From Haliotis asinina (lineage: Eukaryota > Mollusca > Gastropoda > Lepetellida > Haliotidae), in assembly GCF_037392515.1 (NCBI RefSeq), contig NC_090281.1:64501-128500 (forward strand): a DNA stretch of 64,000 nt, given 5' to 3'. Positions 13,071 to 24,524 of the stretch are shown piece after piece; position 1 is the stretch's first letter, and the number at the start of each line of letters is the position of its first letter. Made by a program: the position numbers and the translations under genes. The notes below the pieces were generated by a model. The model was not told where the DNA came from. It ran no database searches and saw nothing but the letters and a program-made list of their open reading frames with translations.

Positions 13071-13660
13071 TAAGAGCTATTTGAATGTTTGCAATCTCTT
13101 CAAGATGGAATGGACGAAGAACTGTTTAAATGTATGCTTAATGTAATAGCTCCGATACACATATCTAAACATATCCCTTTGCACTAAGATGTGTTCATTG
13201 TCAATGCAATTAGTGTTCGTTACTCATCAATATTTATTGATCACTCAGTTTCAAGCAGAACGGAATCTCAGCTTGTACTTCGCAATACGTACATGGGGCT
13301 GCATCGTTTCAGTGATAACTTGAAGATTGGTTGGTTGATACGATACATGAGACATGCTAAATTATCAAATACGTTTGGTGTCACCAGAATATTGAATAAC
13401 GAATGGTTGATACCATACATGTGACAACAGTATTATGATATAGATGTGTTTGGCATAATGGAATAATGAATAACGATACACCCGCTGTGTCCTGCCTCAC
13501 CCGAACAGATACTTGCAGTTCAAGCTCCACGCACCTTAAGTAAATGAAGACGAAGAAAGGAAGAACAACACCGACCAAGAACAACACGACAACAGTTTGG
13601 GAGAAATCAGTGTGGAGCTTGCGGATGCGGTGCATAGACAATAGTCAGTTATTTGTAAAT
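13071..13660. other. No gene recognised
   Basis: Spacer. Short ORFs without motifs; a short near-duplicate (GGTTGATACGATACATG and GGTTGATACCATACATG, near 13330 and 13404) is the only visible structure. Confidence 0.55.
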
Positions 13661-14325
13661 GCACCCTATCCGGTGACCTCCGACTGTCAATACGGACCCC
13701 AACCAGCAATCACTGACTGTCTATATGGATCTCAAACTGAAATTACTGACTGTCTATGCGGATCCCAAATCGGCGGTTACTTAATGTCTATAGGGATCTC
13801 AAACTAAAATTACTGATTGTGGGTCTGGGCTCCAACCAGCGAATACTGGTTGTTTAAATGGACCTAACCAGCGATTACTGACTGTCTATATTGACCTCCA
13901 ACCACCGAATACTGACTGTCTATATGGACCTCCAACCAACGATTACTGTCTATACTGACCTCCGATCACCGATTACTGACTGTCTATATTGACCTCCAAC
14001 CAACGATTACTGACTGTCTATATGGACCTCCAACCAGCGATTACTGACTGTCTATACTGACCTCCAACCAACGATTACTGACTGTCTATACTGACCTCTA
14101 ACCAACGATTACTGACTGTCTATACTGACCTCCAACAACCGATTTCTGACTGTCTATACTGACCTCTAACCAACGATTACTGACTGTCTATGCTGACCTC
14201 CAACCAGTGGTTTCTGACGGTCTATACTGACCTCCAACCAGCGATTTCTGACTGTCTATACTGACCTCTAACCAACGATTACTGACTGTCTATACTGACC
14301 TCCAACCAGAGAGTACTGACTATGT
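13661..14325. repeat. Minisatellite, ~34-bp unit
   Basis: Repeats of GATTACTGACTGTCTATA followed by CTGACCTCCAACCAAC, cleanest from about 13860 to 14310 and more diverged on the left. Confidence 0.93.
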
Positions 14326-14640
14326 CCACCACACCAAGCGATTAAAATGTGTGAATATACGTCTCACCCCACAGTTGCTGCCTTTGTATATGCACCCCTT
14401 AGATGACTTACTAACTGTAATGTATCCATAGCAGTACCGAGCTGTACATGGACCATTTTCCGATTGTACAGTGTGACAACGTCTACAATGCATACTCTGA
14501 CATTCCGTCGAGTACGACTCCACAACGCATCATCAGAAAACTACTTCAGTAAATTACGCCCATCAATAGTGTTGCATCTTAGTTGGATCAAAGACTGCTT
14601 TTTCCTGCTGTTGTGTGATAGATGCTGCATTTGCTGACGG
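14326..14640. other. No gene recognised
   Basis: Short unique spacer between the 34-bp and 32-bp minisatellites. Confidence 0.6.
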
Positions 14641-15772
14641 CAAACAACGAGTAAATGCATCCTCTATTACCCATACAGATGGAGAAATACATCCTCTTTT
14701 ACAGCACAACTGGAGAAATACATCCTCTATTGCCTGCACATATGGAGAAATACATCCTCTATTGTCTATACAGCTAGGGAAATACATCCTTTATTGTCTA
14801 TACAGTTCGAGAAATACATCCTCTATTGTCTATACAGTTCGAGAAATACATCCTCTATTGCCTACACATGTGGAGAAATGCATCCTCTATTGCCTACACA
14901 TGTGGAGAAATACATCCTCTAATGCCTACACAGCTAGGGAAATACATCCTCCATTGTCTATACAGTTGGTGAAATACATCCTCTATTGCCTACACAGCTA
15001 GGGAAATACATCCTCTATTGCCTACACAGTTGGAGAAATACATCCTCTATTGTCTATACAGTTGGAGAAATACATCCTCTTTTACAGCACAACTGGAGAA
15101 ATACATCCTCTATTGCCTGCACATATGGAGAAATACATCCTCTATTGTCTATACAGCTAGGGAAATACATCCTTTATTGTCTATACAGTTCGAGAAATAC
15201 ATCCTCTATTGTCTATACAGTTCGAGAAATACATCCTCTATTGCCTACACATGTGGAGAAATGCATCCTCTATTGCCTACACATGTGGAGAAATACATCC
15301 TCTAATGCCTACACAGCTAGGGAAATACATCCTCCATTGTCTATACAGTTGGTGAAATACATCCTCTATTGCCTACACAGCTAGGGAAATACATCCTCTA
15401 TTGCCTACACAGTTGGAGAAATACATCCTCTATTGTCTATACAGTTGGAGAAATACATCCTCTATTGTCTATACAGTTAGAGAAATACATCCTCTATTGC
15501 CCACACATGTGGAGAAATACATCCTCTAATGCCTACACAGCTAGAGAAATACATCCTCTATTGCCTACACAGTTGGAGAAATACATCCTCCATTGTCTAT
15601 ACAGTTGGAGAAATACATCCTCTATTGTCTATACAGCTAGGAAAATACATCCTCTATTGTCTATACAGTTGGAGAAACACATCCTCTATTGTCTACACAG
15701 ATGGAGAAATACATCCTCTATTGTCTATACAGTTGGAGAAATACATCCTCCATTACCAACACATCTGTAGAA
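14641..15772. repeat. Minisatellite, 32-bp unit, with ~383-bp higher-order duplication
   Basis: About 35 copies of a 32-bp unit around GGAGAAATACATCCTCTATT. A block of about 12 units starting near 14681 is repeated from 15064 (shared marker: TTTTACAGCACAACTGG), giving a 383-bp higher-order period. The unit length is not a multiple of 3, so all three forward frames are long and open; none is a credible gene. Confidence 0.95.
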
Positions 15773-15848
15773 ATCCTTCAACACTGGTCGCGTAATCAGT
15801 TCACTAAAACAATGCGTTGGCTTTTCATAAAGTTTCAGTTCCGGCTTA

Positions 15849-16412
15849 TTGAATTATTAAGGCTTTGGCGAAATTCTTCGCTGTATATGCTTTGCTTAGA
15901 ACTATACAGTGCAGATCAGAGCTGCAATCCCATCATGCTGGGCATTCTTTTGTTCCTTATCATATTTTATCTCAGTGAGCATTTGGCAGGTTTCATTAGA
16001 CTCTCTAAGGATGTGCTCTTAAAGAACTTCTTAATATTGAATTATTAAGGCTTTGGCGAAATTCTTCGCTGTATATGCTTTGCTTAGAACTATACAGTGC
16101 AGATCAGAGTTGCAATCCCATCATGCTGGGCATTCTTTTGTTCCTTATCATATTTTATCTCAGTGAGCATTTGGCAGGTTTCATTAGACTCTCTAAGGAT
16201 GTGCTCTTAAAGAACTTCTTAATATTGAATTATTAAGGCTTTGGCGAAATTCTTCGCTGTATATGCTTTGCTTAGAACTATACAGTGCAGATCAGAGTTG
16301 CAATCCCATCATGCTGGGCATTCTTTTGTTCCTTATTATATTTTATCTCAGTGAGCATTTGGCAGGTTTCATTAGACTCTCTAAGGATGTGCTCTTAAAG
16401 AACTTCTTACTG
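15849..16412. repeat. 188-bp tandem repeat, 3 copies
   Basis: The marker GGCTTTGGCGAAATTCTTCG occurs at 15861, 16049 and 16237, with near-identical sequence throughout. The unit length is close to nucleosomal size. Confidence 0.95.
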
Positions 16413-16611
16413 TTTCGGTACAGAGAAGGACTAGGATGAAGATACTCGTTTGTTGTTGTTTACTGCTATGGAGACAGCTCAGCAGTCTGTTAGTTTTAGT
16501 AACTCTGATGATGGAGGTTTTGACCATACACTTCCAGGCACTTGAAGGAAAATCGCCTCCAGCGGATTTCATGCTGAGTTTGTTGGAACATTTCTACGAT
16601 CGCTTCGAGGA

Positions 16612-17128
16612 ACACATCCTCCATATCTCCAGGGTATACGTTCCGATAAGTCTCCACTATACCCTGGACGCGTCTACGGCTCTGCCCGATAAATTTATTA
16701 CCTCCCTTAACTGCCTTTTGATCCAGTCAGGTGTCTACGTTGGGAAGTTGAGCGAACCAATCACAACTCACTTTCGTTTTTTGAATTATCTAACCGATTA
16801 TACTTGGCAACAGAAACCATGCAGAGGTTCTCTGGAAGAGGTAGAAGGCGTTCTCGCATATGCTGTTTTTAAGTTTCGGACCTGTCAATTTGTTTGTATG
16901 ATTTCCCTAAAATGTGGGACGCACTGTGGGGAAACCTTCGCAGTTGCGACCGCTGCCTTTGTTGACACTGGCAAGATCAGTTATAACGGCGGCCTAGCTG
17001 ATTGGCTACTGTGAGAAGGCGGAGCCAGCGAAGGGAGGTAATAAATTTATCGGGCAGAGCCGTAGATGCGTCCAGGGTATAGTGGAGACTTATCGGAACG
17101 TATACCGTGGAGATATCGAGGATGCGAG
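16612..17128. repeat. Large inverted repeat (arms ~97 bp), MITE-like
   Basis: The left arm (16612-16708) and right arm (17031-17128) are reverse complements with only a few mismatches over about 97 bp; the inner ends are CCTCCCTT and AAGGGAGG. The ~320-bp centre is not palindromic. A 192-codon ORF (16436-17014, + strand) runs through the left arm and centre. It has a hydrophobic start, resembles nothing I know, and may be chance. The structure fits a foldback or MITE-type element; no clear target duplication was seen. Confidence 0.85.
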
Positions 17129-17589
17129 GAACAGGGCTCTGGACATAAAGCTGTAGGTTTTTAGGTGTTAGTCCACAAAACAACCAGATGTAATGCTACC
17201 AAATGACAAAGACATGTGCAGTTATTTACAAAGGTATGACTATAACAGTACAACGTAGAGTGGTCAAACACATAGAGAGGCAGTGTAATACAACTACTAT
17301 ACTACTCCGTGACAGTAGTCCAGCAGGGGCAAAGCAGGACCAGGAGTTGGGCACACTAAATACTGGTGCCAAGCATACTCAAGTGCCATGTTAAAAAGAA
17401 CGTGTACACAAACCTCCCTGTGGTAAAAGCAGACCAAGATGCCCTGTTAAAGTGAATATCGACACAAGCGTAGCTGGTATTTCTACTCACGGTAACATCG
17501 AAATATCTGCAGACATTTTGTAATGGCGTTTATTCAAGCCATGTTACAGAATTAGTTATAAGGATACACGTGTTTCTTTGTATGCGTTG
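17129..17589. other. No gene recognised
   Basis: Unique-looking spacer; only short motif-free ORFs. Confidence 0.55.
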
Positions 17590-17690
17590 AGCCGGTTATT
17601 TGAACAGGCGAAATGTACACCTGTGCCATGCGAGTCAGTGATTGTATTGATGGAGTTTGACCAGGTGGGCGGGGTTGATCTTGGGTTAGG
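17590..17690. repeat. Dispersed ~92-bp repeat, copy 2 (inverted)
   Basis: Reverse complement of the segment at 9716-9807; shared landmarks include CCGGTTATTTGA, GGCGAAATGTACACC and GTGGGCGGGGTTGATCTTG. Confidence 0.75.
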
Positions 17691-17857
17691 TTGGAGGCAT
17701 ACAAGAGCATTGATGGGTCATAGTGACAACAGGGTGTGTGATCTATAATCCTCTCCTTTTGTCCAGCGAACAATGCAGGCAATACGCCAACTTCGTCTCT
17801 AACCTTAGACTCATCAATTGTTAGTTTGAGGTGTTGCTAAAACGATATGGACAGACG

Positions 17858-18876
17858 GGAGTCTCAGACTGTGTACACAGAGCGGGTGTCTCAAACTATA
17901 AACAGACGGGAGTCTCAGACTGTGTACACAGAGCGGGTATCTCAAACTATACACAGAGGGGAGTCTCAGACTGTGTACACAGAGCGGGTATCTCAAATTA
18001 TACACAGAGGGGAGTCTCAGACTGTGTACACAGAGCGGGTATCTCAAACTATACACAGACGGGAGTCTCAGACGGTGTACACAGAGCGGGTATCTCAAAC
18101 TATACACAGACGGGAGTCTCAGACTGTGTACACAGAGCGGGTATCTCAAACTATTGTTACGAGTATGTGTACTTTGTTATTAATTAAGTAATCATTATTA
18201 TTGGGGCATATTTAGTGTTTTAAATATCAAATATGATGGGTCACATTTCGTTTTAATAGGTGGTAAACACTTTTAGCAGACTGTGTACACAGAGCGGGTA
18301 TCTCAAACTATACACAGAGGGGAGTCTCAGACTGTGTACACAGACCGGGTATCTCAAACTATACACAGACGGGAGTATCAGACTGTGTACACAGAGCGGG
18401 TATCTCAAACTATACACAGACGGGAGTCTCAGACTGTGTACACAGAGCGGGTATCTCAAACTATACACAGACGGGAGTCTCAGACTGTGTACACAGAGCG
18501 GGTATCTCAAACTATTGTTACGAGTACGTATACTTTGTTATTAATTAAGTAATCATTATTATTGGGGCATATTTAGTGTTTTAAATATCAAATATGATGG
18601 GTCACATTTCGTTTTAATAGGTGGTAAACACTTTTAGCAGACTGTGTACACAGAGCGGGTATCTCAAACTATACACAGAGGGGAGTCTCAGACTGTGTAC
18701 ACAGACCGGGTATCTCAAACTATACACAGACGGGAGTATCAGACTGTGTACACAGAGCGGGTATCTCAAACTATACACAGACGGGAGTCTCAGACTGTGT
18801 ACACAGAGCGGGTATCTCAAACTATACACAGACGGGAGTCTCAGACTGTGTACACAGAGCGGGTATCTCAAACTAT
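17858..18876. repeat. 51-bp minisatellite interleaved with LTR 5' fragments (361-bp higher-order unit)
   Basis: The 51-bp unit (GACTGTGTACACAGAGCGGG ... CTATACACAGACGGGAGTCTCA) forms three blocks: about 17858-18154, 18279-18515 and 18640-18876. Between them sit two copies of the first 124 bp of the adjoining LTR (18155-18278 and 18516-18639). Blocks two and three with their LTR pieces make a 361-bp higher-order repeat that is almost identical between copies. Being a multiple of 3, the 51-bp unit leaves several frames open on both strands. Confidence 0.93.
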
Positions 18877-19248
18877 TGTTACGAGTACGTATACTTTGTT
18901 ATTAATTAAGTAATCATTATTATTGGGGCATATTTAGTGTTTTAAATATCAAATATGATGGGTCACATTTCGTTTTAATAGGTGGTCAACACTTTTAGCA
19001 TAGTTGATTCTCTCTCACACTAAGACTTTGATGAGTTTGCTATATTATATTTGTGACCCACTGACTTAGATTTTGCCTCTCTTGAATTGTACCTGAAATC
19101 TGCATTGTTATATTGACTTGTGACTTTGGATACCTTGCTCTCATTGCGTAATAACATCGGCTTTTGAACGTAAACAACTTTGTTCAGTTTTGCTGGTTTA
19201 CAAGGGGATTTCTTACATTGTTGTCACGGTAAATTCTTCACCGTAACA
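18877..19248 (+). mobile_element. Gypsy-type LTR (372 bp)
   Basis: Begins TGTTACGAG and ends CCGTAACA, a TG...CA terminus set with matching inverted ends (TGTTACG/CGTAACA). It is followed after 4 nt by a primer-binding site. Its first 124 bp are duplicated upstream within the 51-bp minisatellite. A diverged relative lies at about 59040-59567. Confidence 0.85.
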
Positions 19249-19252
19249 AAAT

Positions 19253-19270
19253 TGGGGGCTCGTCCGAGAT
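19253..19270 (+). other. Primer-binding site, tRNA-Pro type
   Basis: TGGGGGCTCGTCCGAGAT differs at one position from the tRNA-Pro-complementary primer site known in murine-leukaemia-type retroviruses. It lies 4 nt after the LTR end and supports both the LTR boundary and the + orientation of the following gag. Confidence 0.85.
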
Positions 19271-19355
19271 AGAATTCATTTGACATTTGAGACCGTTTGT
19301 GAAATATATTCCAAATTTCTGCATTTTGCAACAAGTTAATTGTCGAACCAGCAAA

Positions 19356-20770
19356 ATGGTGTTTGAACTTGAGAAGTTTGTATTGTCCCCTGACTTTGAG
19401 ACAATTAGTCAGTTGAGAAAGTCAGATTTATTGCAAATTTCTTCACATCTCTAACTTGATGCCAAACCTGCAATGAGGAAATTTCAGATTTTGAAAATTG
19501 TGTTAAATCACTATATATTGATGGGGGAATAATTAAGATGATATTTTGGAAATGATGCCAGAGGAATGTTCAGACCTGTTGGAAATGAAAAAAAATAGAA
19601 TTGAAAAGGTTGGAAATGAAAAAGTTTGAGATGGAGAAAGAAATACAATTGAAGATATTGCAAGTTGATAGAGAACTTGCTCTGAAAAAAAATTGAAAAC
19701 CCTTCTCAGACCTCAGATTCTTCCTCATTTGATATTGCAAGGCATGCCAGGCTTGTACCCCCTTTTAATGAGAAAGAAGTAGACAAATATTTTCTACATT
19801 TTGAAAAAGTTGCTGAAAATCTCAAGTGGCCTAGGGAGTCATGGACTATGCTATTGCAAACTGTTTTAAAGGGTAAAGCTCAGGATGCTTATTCAGCTCT
19901 GTCAGTACAGCAAAGCTCAGATTATGATCTTGTCAAGAGTACAATTTTGAAAGCTTATGAATTAGTACCTGAGGCTTATTGTCACAAATTCAGAAATGCT
20001 CACAAAAGGGACAATGAGACTTTTGTAGAGTTTGCCAGAGAAAAGGAAACATTGTTTGATAGGTGGTGTGGGTCTAAGGAGGTCACAGATTTTGATGGTT
20101 TGAAGCAGTTAGTGTTGATGGAAGATTTCAAGCAGAGTGTTCATGCTGACCTTAAGATGAACAAAAGGTTGATGACCTACATAAGGCAGCAATGTTGGCA
20201 GATGATTATTGTTTGACTCACAAGAGTTCTTTTAAGTCTCCGGGTAATACAAAGTTTTCTGGCCCAAAGGGCTTTTCCCCGGTTAAGACTTCAGGACATG
20301 CAGGTTACAGTGGTGTTAGAACAGGTTCAAATTTTAGTGGCAACCAGTCACATACTTTTCAGTCTAAGCCTAAGACTACCAGTGATTCTGATGCTGTTTG
20401 TGCGTAGTGTAAGAAGCCAGGTCATTTGGTGTCTGCATGTTATAAACTCCACTTTAAAAATCAGGCTACAGGTTCCCCAAATGCTTTTGTGTCCATCGCA
20501 CCTAAGCTTTTCTTTCCAGGTGGTTCTGGGGAGAGTTTTGTGTGTGAGAGTAAGTCTCAAGATTCTGTAGTTCGGGTGGAGTTTTTGCCCTTTGTGTATA
20601 AAGGTTCGGTGTCACTTATGGGAGATAATTCTACCCCACGGCCCATTATTATCTTAAGGGATACTGGAGCTCTTCAATCTCTGATTTTGAAGGAGATTTT
20701 GCCTTTTTCTGATGAGTCTTCAGCTAACTCAGATGTTTTGCTTCAGCAATTTTCAGAAAATGTATATTAA
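19356..20770 (+). pseudogene. gag: Gypsy retrotransposon gag-protease, decayed
   Basis: The start at 19356 (MVFELEKF) follows the LTR and primer site directly. Several stops interrupt the N-terminal part (first near 19453). The best-preserved part (19848-20200) is an invertebrate Gag of the SCAN-like type, with AYCHKFRNAHKRDNETFVEF and LVLMEDFKQSV. After a frameshift near 20190 come LADDYCLTH, a zinc knuckle (C-x2-C-x4-H-x4-C, 20398-20442) with a stop codon between its first two cysteines, and a retropepsin active site DTGA (about 20660). The reading ends near 20770 and no reverse transcriptase follows. An integrase of the same general Gypsy type lies at 30.3-31.0 kb. Confidence 0.82.
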
Positions 20771-21351
20771 ACAAAAATCAATCAACAGATAAACCATAAA
20801 GCCAAGAAGGATTGCAAATTGTTGAAAAGGAAGTTTCTTGAAAAATTACTTACTTGATTAATTACCCCAACACAAGTTAAGCAGTTCATCACATTTAATG
20901 ACATATCCTATTTTCTTATGGACACACAATCTGTTGCTCTGAGGTGTAGTAACATGTTTATTTATCATCATTAAATGACTTGATTCTTATGTTACGATTT
21001 ATGAAATAATGATCTGAATCATGTTACGTGTTATTATTCGAATAGATATACTTAAGGATTTCATTCTTTTGTTGTTTTTTTACGCTGTTCTGTGTGACAC
21101 TTTCTTTCCAGTTTCTTGTCTATTGAGATCGTCACGCCTGTTCCGCCACACTCTACAAAGCGCTTCTGTAAATAAATGTTTAAAGTACTTTACAGCATGT
21201 TTCACACATTTCAGTTCATCTGTTAGGCAAAGGTATTTATATAAGCCAAGCTGGCTTGGTTACTGAAGTTAACATCCATAAACCTGTCTTTGCACTATTA
21301 ATTAAATTAAATCTAACTATTCATAACAACAGGCAGGTGAGTAAAAATTAC
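20771..21351. other. AT-rich, no gene recognised
   Basis: Unique AT-rich sequence right of the Gypsy remnant, with only short ORFs. Confidence 0.5.
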
Positions 21352-21442
21352 CTTTACAAGATCCCGTTGACCATACTTGGTCGTGATATAGTCACTTGTT
21401 TCTTTGACTACCATATTCACAGAGTCCTTGTCATCGGCTTTA
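21352..21442 (-). CDS. Candidate exon of a - strand host gene (downstream exon)
   Basis: Bounded on the - strand by an acceptor (TTTTTATTTCAG) and a donor (AAG|GTAATTTTT). Entered with two codon bases from the previous exon, it is fully open for 30 codons (AAA GCC GAT GAC ... GTA AAG). The phase matches the end of the 44-bp exon at 21957-22000 when that exon is read in its fully open frame. The product is charged and unrecognised, and further exons probably lie to the left. Confidence 0.45.
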
Positions 21443-21956
21443 CTGAAATAAAAACAAATGTCATTTTCCTTGCACTTCATTCAATCATGCATTCAACATA
21501 ATGTCTAATTAAAATTTAAGATCGTCAGTGAAAATTATACACCCAAGTCAACTTCAGATTTATCACTTTGAATACATATATTGTTCTGAAAGTTTACCAT
21601 TTTGATTTAAAATGACTTCAAAACAGGCTAACCGTCCTTTGTGTTATTTCGTGCAAATTCTATGTACATCCTGTTTGCCAAAGTTACGCAACCGTTAAGT
21701 GAACAGCTTGACATAAAGATTATGATAAAAGAAGTTTAGTTATATCACATAACATAACCTTGCAGCAATTAAGCATTGTAAAATCAAGAGGTCAGTTTGT
21801 AATGTTAAACTGATTAAGTTTACCGGCTATTCAAATCCATTTGCAAATGTTACTTTCATGTATTTTTCATTTTGAGAAAACGTACGTAGGGAAGTGAATT
21901 AATGAAATATTCAAAATGAAATTATGTCTGTGTTACCTAGTAACATAAATACATAC

Positions 21957-22000
21957 CTTCGATAGGCAAGGGTGATCTTTTCCTCCAGCAGCAGTGGTGC
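21957..22000 (-). CDS. Candidate internal exon of a - strand host gene
   Basis: A 44-bp exon between acceptor TTTAATCTTTTAG and donor AAG|GTATGTAT. Read from its first base it encodes APLLLEEKITLAYR and leaves two bases that pair in phase with the exon at 21352-21442. Exon 1 (24525-24627) ends in phase 1, so direct joining would use another frame and meet a stop at the next exon. Either an unseen intermediate exon exists or one of these calls is wrong. Confidence 0.4.
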
Positions 22001-22579
22001 CTAAAAGATTAAATCAAATACGTTAAATATAACAGGTATATATATGATTATGTTCAACACATATGCATTAAATTACTGAAAAACTACATGAAATTTCAAA
22101 TATGTCCTACGCAAAGCTAACAGTTTCTTATATGAATTTAGTGTTTGCCTCAAATAGTTCAGACACACATCTGATCTCTCTGAGAGAATTTGGGGGTGAA
22201 CAATTTCATTTCACTAATGATCCAGGATTGAATTACACGGAAATATTGCCATTGTAAAAGCCAATCATTTTTATCATTCTTTAAAATATATCTGAATTGG
22301 TGAAATATATCTTGCAATACCCTGTAAACCCATGAGTGAACATTACCACTACATATGGAGGATTTTTCTGATGCAGATCGTAATTCATCCCCCCACACAC
22401 CTTTTGTTCAAGTGTTAACCGAGTTGCAAAGCTAAAATTTACAAACTATTAACAGGAGCACTAAAATCAAAAGTCGGCCCCTTTAAGCTTAAATACATAC
22501 TTGTGGTTAGTACTAAGAGAGTTAGTTACAAATACAAGCTTGCTGTATTCTATACCATGTAGATCTATTGAAATGGAAT
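22001..22579. other. Intron-like AT-rich sequence, no gene recognised
   Basis: Lies between candidate exons of the - strand gene and before the SINE insertion. A 79-codon - strand ORF (22159-22398) shows no motif. Confidence 0.45.
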
Positions 22580-24363
22580 ATAAACAAACTTCAACATATG
22601 TCATATTTGGGATTTCACTTTCTTAGTAAAGTACACATTCTAGTACTTTTTTCGGTTTAGTCCCATCCGGGATTCGAACCCGCACCCTCAGAGTCAGGCA
22701 CCTAATCGCCAGCACACAAAGTCAGCCGCCTAGCCCGCTCAGCCACCGCGACTTCCACAAAAATGAAAGTCGGACAACTGGTAGTCTAGACTGCGTACTT
22801 TGTGTACCCCTCTGATGAGTGTAAATTGGCACGGCTCCCACGGCCGAAAGCTATGATTACACGATGCCATTTAGAAAGTGGTCAAATGCAACATATGTCA
22901 TATTTGGGATTTCACTTTCTTAGTAAAGTACACATTCTAGTACTTTTTTCGGTTTAGTCCCATCCGGGATTCGAACCCGCACCCTCAGAGTCAGGCACCT
23001 AATCGCCAGCACACAAAGTCAGCCGCCTAGCCCGCTCAGCCACCGCGACTTCCACAAAAATGAAAGTCGGACAACTGGTAGTCTGGACTGCGTACTAAGA
23101 AAGTGAAATCCCAAATATGACATATGTTGCATTTGACCACTTTCTAAATGGCATCGTGTAATCATAGCTTTCGGCCGTGGGAGCCGTGCCAATTTACACT
23201 CATCAGAGGGGTACACAAAGTACGCAGTCTAGACTACCAGTTGTCCGACTTTCATTTTTGTGGAAGTCGCGGTGGCTGAGCGGGCTAGGCGGCTGACTTT
23301 GTGTGCTGGCGATTAGGTGCCTGACTCTGAGGGTGCGGGTTCGAATCCCGGATGGGACTAAACCGAAAAAAGTACTAGAATGTGTACTTTACTAAGAAAG
23401 TGAAATCCCAAATATGACATATGTTGCATTTGACCACTTTCTAAATGGCATCGTGTAATCATAGCTTTCGGCCGTGGGAGCCGTGCCAATTTACACTCAT
23501 CAGAGGGGTACACAAAGTACGCAGTCTAGACTACCAGTTGTCCGACTTTCATTTTTGTGGAAGTCGCGGTGGCTGAGCGGGCTAGGCGGCTGACTTTGTG
23601 TGCTGGCGATTAGGTGCCTGACTCTGAGGGTGCGGGTTCGAATCCCGGATGGGACTAAACCGAAAAAAGTACTAGAATGTGTACTTTACTAAGAAAGTGA
23701 AATCCCAAATATGACATATGTTGCATTTGACCACTTTCTAAATGGCATCGTGTAATCATAGCTTTCGGCCGTGGGAGCCGTGCCAATTTACACTCATCAG
23801 AGGGGTACACAAAGTACGCAGTCTAGACTACCAGTTGTCCGACTTTCATTTTTGTGGAAGTCGCGGTGGCTGAGCGGGCTAGGCGGCTGACTTTGTGTGC
23901 TGGCGATTAGGTGCCTGACTCTGAGGGTGCGGGTTCGAATCCCGGATGGGACTAAACCGAAAAAAGTACTAGAATGTGTACTTTACTAAGAAAGTGAAAT
24001 CCCAAATATGACATATGTTGCATTTGACCACTTTCTAAATGGCATCGTGTAATCATAGCTTTCGGCCGTGGGAGCCGTGCCAATTTACACTCATCAGAGG
24101 GGTACACAAAGTACGCAGTCTAGACTACCAGTTGTCCGACTTTCATTTTTGTGGAAGTCGCGGTGGCTGAGCGGGCTAGGCGGCTGACTTTGTGTGCTGG
24201 CGATTAGGTGCCTGACTCTGAGGGTGCGGGTTCGAATCCCGGATGGGACTAAACCGAAAAAAGTACTAGAATGTGTACTTTACTAAGAAAGTGAAATCCC
24301 AAATATGACATATGTTGCATTTGACCACTTTCTAAATGGCATCGTGTAATCATAAACAAACTT
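22580..24363. mobile_element. tRNA-derived SINE fold-back tandem array with 12-bp target duplication
   Basis: A 297-bp unit is present in two - strand copies (22592 to about 23091, the second truncated) followed head-to-head by four + strand copies and a partial fifth (about 23092-24351); the marker GGTGGCTGAG recurs at 23271, 23568, 23865 and 24162. Each unit holds a tRNA-like segment with an A box (TGGCTGAGCGGGCTAGG) and a B box (GGTTCGAATCC). Acceptor-stem pairing is imperfect, so this is a SINE head and not a functional tRNA. The whole 1.76-kb insert is flanked by the 12-bp direct repeat ATAAACAAACTT (22580-22591 and 24352-24363), so it entered, or later expanded, as one insertion. It sits inside the first intron of the candidate - strand gene. 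Confidence 0.88.
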
Positions 24364-24524
24364 ATTTTTCAGGCCTATTTTACTTAGATTTCATCATAAC
24401 ATTTAAAAATAATACAAGCTAAAATATACATTCGCGGGATAAACTTTATAATCTATCCGGATTTCTGTCATTAACGTAATAATTATTTAAACGTTATTTG
24501 ACAATAAAAAAACCTTGGTCTTAC

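Noticed and set aside
14615..15795. Long open frames of 88-133 codons through the 32-bp minisatellite
   Set aside because: All three forward frames are open because the repeat unit lacks stops; by-product of the repeat.
17831..18913. CRISPR-like appearance of regular repeats with spacers
   Set aside because: Eukaryotic context, contiguous 51-bp units without unique spacers, and the intervening segments are identical LTR pieces.
22640..24270. Array of functional tRNA-Ser/Leu genes
   Set aside because: A and B boxes are good, but the acceptor stem has mismatches and no clean anticodon arm could be folded by eye; the 297-bp unit and target duplication fit a SINE better. A tRNAscan run would decide.
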